The notes beneath the pieces were generated by a model. The model was not told the origin of the DNA. It did not search any database and saw nothing but the letters and a program-made list of their open reading frames with translations. Shown piece after piece: positions 32,273-34,815 of a DNA stretch of 34,815 bases. Each line of letters starts with the position of its first letter. Position 1 is the stretch's first letter. Origin of the DNA: Spirochaetaceae bacterium (lineage in GTDB: Bacteria > Spirochaetota > Spirochaetia > SZUA-6 > Bin103); contig JAPPGB010000056.1 of NCBI GenBank assembly GCA_028821475.1, positions 1 through 34,815 on the forward strand, in the 5' to 3' direction. Made by a program: the position numbers and the translations under genes.

Positions 32273-32878
32273 GTGCGCGGGTTGACGGTGCGCCAGCGCG
32301 AGGTGCTGGATTTCATCAACGGCTACATCGAACATCACCGCTACCCGCCCGCGATTCGTGAGCTTGCCGAGCACTTTTCCATTTCCATTCGCGGCGCATA
32401 CGACCATCTGAAGGCGCTCCGGAAGAAAGGCTACGTGCGTTCGGCCGAAGGACGGCCGCGCTCGCTCGAGGTGCTCGACGACGGCTCGGACGAGCGCCGG
32501 CACCGCCTGGTGCGCATCCCGCTGCTCGGCCGAGTCGCCGCCGGCGCGCCGGTGTTTGCCGAGGACAACGTCGTGGATACCATCGCCGTATCGGAGGAAC
32601 TGCTTGGGTCGGGTACCTGCTTCGCCCTGCGCGTGCGCGGCGACAGCATGTGCGATGCCGGTATTCTCGACGGCGACATCGCCATCGTTCGGCGCCAGGA
32701 GCACGCCGACAACGGCGACATCGTGGTGGCGATGATCGAGGAGGAGGCGACCCTCAAGCGGTTCTTTCTCGAGAGCAACCGTATTCGGCTGCAGGCGGAG
32801 AACGCCGCCTATCCACCGATCTTTACCCAGAACCTGCGCATTCTCGGCAAGCTGCGCGCCGTGCAGCGCACCTATTAG
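32273..32878 (+). CDS. lexA: LexA SOS repressor
   Basis: A 201-residue self-cleaving repressor. The N-terminal winged helix reads LTVRQREVLDFINGYIEHHR, YPPAIRELAEHFSISIRGAY and DHLKALRKKGYVRSAEGRPR. The cleavage site is A90-G91 in LGRVAAGAPVFAED. The catalytic serine is S125 in RVRGDSMCDAGI and the lysine is K162 in EEATLKRFF. The recognition helix (SISIRGAYDHLKAL) differs from E. coli, so the operator probably differs too. The start is GTG at 32273 with GGGAG about 10 nt upstream; TTG 32282 is possible. holA follows after 17 nt. Confidence 0.95.
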   Translation: MRGLTVRQREVLDFINGYIEHHRYPPAIRELAEHFSISIRGAYDHLKALRKKGYVRSAEGRPRSLEVLDDGSDERRHRLVRIPLLGRVAAGAPVFAEDNVVDTIAVSEELLGSGTCFALRVRGDSMCDAGILDGDIAIVRRQEHADNGDIVVAMIEEEATLKRFFLESNRIRLQAENAAYPPIFTQNLRILGKLRAVQRTY

Positions 32879-32895
32879 CGCGGGCTGGTACTCCA

Positions 32896-33981
32896 ATGGC
32901 CGCCACCGCCCGCCGGCGCACCACCGGCGGGCGCCGTTCCGCCGCCTCGCAGCGTCCGACACCGCCGCCGCCGCCGCGCGGCCTGGCGGGGGGCGTGCAC
33001 CTGCTGCTCGGCCCGGAGCTCGGCCAGAAAAGCGATTTCGTGGCGCAGATCGTGGCCGCCGCGGAAGCCGCGCACGGCGACACCGAGGTGCTGCGCACCT
33101 TTCCGTACGACACCGACCTGATCGACCTGGTGGCGGCGCTGCGCACACCGGGTTTGTTCACCAGCCATCGCGTGGTAGTGCTGCAGGAAGTGCAGGATCT
33201 GCGCGCCGGCAACCAGTTGGACGCCCTGTTGGGATACGGCGCGGAGCCGTCGGCGGCCAGCACCCTGGTGCTGACCAGCGCCAGGATGGCGCGCGACCTT
33301 CCGGCCGCGCTGCCGCGCATGGTGCCGCGGGCGCGCACCAGGATCTTCTGGGAGATGTTCGAGAACCGGCGCGAGAGCGCGGTGCAGCGCGCCTTTCGCA
33401 CCCGCGGCGTCCGCATCGACGCGGAGGCGTGTGCGCTGATCCTGGAACTGGCCCCCACCGACAGCGCCGCCCTGGAGGCGCTGTGCGGCAGCCTGGCCGG
33501 GTTCTTCCCGTCGGGCGCCTTCGTGGCGGTCGAGGACATCGAGCAGTACCTCTACCACAGCCGCGAAGAGACGGTATTCTCGTTGTTCGACCGGGTGGTG
33601 GCGCGCGACCTGCAGGGCTGCCTGGAGACGCTGACCACCCTGCTGCTGGCGCGGCGCGGCGATGCGGTACAGATCGTGGCGATGCTGCACAGCCAGTTCC
33701 AGCGGCTGATCCGGTTCAAGGAACTGCTCGCGGCGCGCACGGCGCCGGCGGCGGCGCTGGCGGAGTTGCGCATCACCGGCAAGCGCATGCAGCGCACCTT
33801 CCAGGAGGCGCACCGCCGCTACGCGGATGCCGAAATGGAGCCCATTCAGCGCCTCCTGGTGGAGTTCGACACCCGCGCGCGGCTGTTCAGTCAGGAGTTG
33901 ACGGAACCGCTGCTGCAGCTCCTCCTGTACCATATTGTTGCCCGAGGTGGGCAAGGAGTGTGGCGGCCGTTTCGCGTGTGA
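32896..33981 (+). CDS. holA: DNA polymerase III delta subunit
   Basis: A 361-residue clamp-loader delta subunit. After a Pro/Arg-rich N-terminal stretch of about 32 residues, VHLLLGPELGQKSDFVAQIV corresponds to the degenerate P-loop-like region of HolA. FPYDTDLIDLVAALRTPGLF, RVVVLQEVQDLRAGNQLDAL and EDIEQYLYHSREETVFSLFD follow, the last being the conserved hinge. MLHSQFQRLIRFKELLA and AELRITGKRMQRTFQEAHRR mark the collar domain. The ATG at 32896 is used. Its 3' end overlaps the 3' end of convergent uvrC by 95 nt. Divergence from E. coli HolA is large, but the order of features is right. Confidence 0.85.
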   Translation: MAATARRRTTGGRRSAASQRPTPPPPPRGLAGGVHLLLGPELGQKSDFVAQIVAAAEAAHGDTEVLRTFPYDTDLIDLVAALRTPGLFTSHRVVVLQEVQDLRAGNQLDALLGYGAEPSAASTLVLTSARMARDLPAALPRMVPRARTRIFWEMFENRRESAVQRAFRTRGVRIDAEACALILELAPTDSAALEALCGSLAGFFPSGAFVAVEDIEQYLYHSREETVFSLFDRVVARDLQGCLETLTTLLLARRGDAVQIVAMLHSQFQRLIRFKELLAARTAPAAALAELRITGKRMQRTFQEAHRRYADAEMEPIQRLLVEFDTRARLFSQELTEPLLQLLLYHIVARGGQGVWRPFRV

Positions 33982-34815
33982 CGCCGGCGCGGGCGGCGAT
34001 CGTCTCCGGCGAGGCGGCGAGCATCGCGGGCACCGAGTCGAACGCCTCCAGCAGGCGGCGGCTGCGCACCCGTCCGATGCCGTGCACCGCCTCCAGCATC
34101 GACGGCGACACGCGCTTGCCGCGCAGCCGCCGGTTGAACGAGTTGGCGAACCGGTGCGATTCGTCGCGGGCGGCCTGCAGCAGGCGCAGAGCCGCCGAGC
34201 CCTCGGGCAGCGCAACCGGCGACGAACGGCCCGGCACGAATACCTCTTCGTTGCGCTTGGCCAGGCCGGCCACCGGCACGCTGTCCAGCTCCAGGGCGCG
34301 CAGGATCCTGGTGGCGGCGCTGACCTGTCCCTTGCCGCCGTCCACCAGCACCAGGTCGGGCAGCGGGCGGTTGTCGTTGACGGCGCGCGTGTAGCGCCGG
34401 GCCACCACCTCCCGCATCGCCGCGTAGTCGTCCACCTTGCCGTCCAGGCTGCGCAGCCGGAAGTGGCGGTAGGACTGCTTCTCCGGGCGGCCGTCGGCGA
34501 ACACTACCAGCGAGGCGACCGCGTCGCTGCCCTCCAGGTGAGAGATGTCGAATGCCTCGATACGGCGCGGCACGGCGTCGAGGTGCAGCGCCGCGCGCAG
34601 CTCCTCGAGCACCCGAAACTGGGCGTCGCGACCGGCGCGCTTGTTCTCGCTGCTCTCCCATTCGACCTGCGCGTTGTGCTCTGCCATGCGCAGGAAGCGC
34701 ACGTGCTTGCCGCGGTGCGGCACCCGTACCTCCAGCCGCGCCGGCCGCCGCCCGCGCGGCGCCGCGGGAGCCAAGCCGTGTGCCGCGGCGGCCGCCGTAC
34801 CGCCAACCGCCGGCC
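33887..34815 (-). CDS. uvrC: Excinuclease ABC subunit C, C-terminal part
   Basis: The gene runs off the right edge; the window holds about 309 C-terminal codons. Visible are NAQVEWESSENKRAGRDAQF, then the RNase H-like nuclease domain beginning IEAFDISHLEGSDAVASLVV, with RHFRLRSLDGKVDDYAAMRE, LVLVDGGKGQVSAATRIL and GLAKRNEEVFVPG. The tandem helix-hairpin-helix is MLEAVHGIGRVRSRRLLEAF and ETIAARAGVTRETAATLLAH. The nuclease domain makes the 5' incision in nucleotide excision repair. The N-terminal GIY-YIG domain is outside. An Ala/Pro-rich low-complexity stretch lies at the window edge, before the UvrC core resumes. It is convergent with holA and overlaps it by 95 nt. Confidence 0.93.
   Translation of the reverse strand, partial: PAVGGTAAAAAHGLAPAAPRGRRPARLEVRVPHRGKHVRFLRMAEHNAQVEWESSENKRAGRDAQFRVLEELRAALHLDAVPRRIEAFDISHLEGSDAVASLVVFADGRPEKQSYRHFRLRSLDGKVDDYAAMREVVARRYTRAVNDNRPLPDLVLVDGGKGQVSAATRILRALELDSVPVAGLAKRNEEVFVPGRSSPVALPEGSAALRLLQAARDESHRFANSFNRRLRGKRVSPSMLEAVHGIGRVRSRRLLEAFDSVPAMLAASPETIAARAGVTRETAATLLAHLGQQYGTGGAAAAVPSTPD

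Overview
This is a GC-rich bacterial chromosome segment, densely coded on both strands. It most resembles a diderm bacterium, and a high-GC member of the Spirochaetota is my best guess. That rests on gene content, not on a marker gene: an LPS-export cluster (lptC-lptA-lptB) continues directly into rpoN, hpf, hprK and an HPr gene, preceded by a YmdB-type (TIGR00282) phosphoesterase and followed by lexA, holA and uvrC. The phylum assignment is inference. Because of the high GC, nearly every gene has long open frames on the opposite strand; these were treated as shadows.

Layout. 1-1064 (minus): the 5' part of a P1/DmpA-type peptidase and a DinB-like protein. 1334-2278 (plus): a nucleotide-sugar epimerase-like SDR. 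2279-7230: an accessory island, by eye less GC-rich than its surroundings. It holds a small ORF, the 3' remnant of an ATPase/nuclease gene, a 985-residue N6-adenine DNA methylase, a translationally coupled PD-(D/E)XK-like protein, and the debris of a phospholipase-D-domain helicase. 7328-9359 (minus): a HIT protein, an F420:NADP oxidoreductase and the F420 glutamate ligase CofE. 9418-10835: a sialidase-fold protein convergent with an HxlR regulator. 10880-14775 (plus): a NitT/TauT-type ABC importer followed by an F420-type luciferase-like oxidoreductase. Then come tRNA-Leu(CAG), a membrane coiled-coil protein built on a 21-nt repeat, and metG. 17420-20909 (minus): DUF1697, MazG, a TrmH/SpoU methylase, a 6PGDH-like dehydrogenase and ArfB. 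20960-22803 (plus): a DrrAB-type exporter. 22901-25411 (minus): DUF3052, a histidine phosphatase and ChrA. 25508-33981 (plus): the housekeeping block from the YmdB-like protein to holA. 33887-34815 (minus): the C-terminal part of uvrC.

Three themes stand out. First, the restriction-like island has a living methylase/nuclease pair flanked by remnants of other defence-type genes. Second, F420 is used twice (cofE and npdG on one strand, a predicted F420-dependent enzyme with an importer on the other), which is unusual if the host is a spirochaete. Third, the housekeeping block has local oddities: a YmdB homologue that has lost several metal ligands and gained an Ala/Pro-rich insert, an HPr gene whose residue numbering argues for a CTG start, and several conserved proteins carrying low-complexity insertions. 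A 47-nt intergenic palindromic element occurs twice, each time beside a strong inverted repeat at a minus-strand stop codon.
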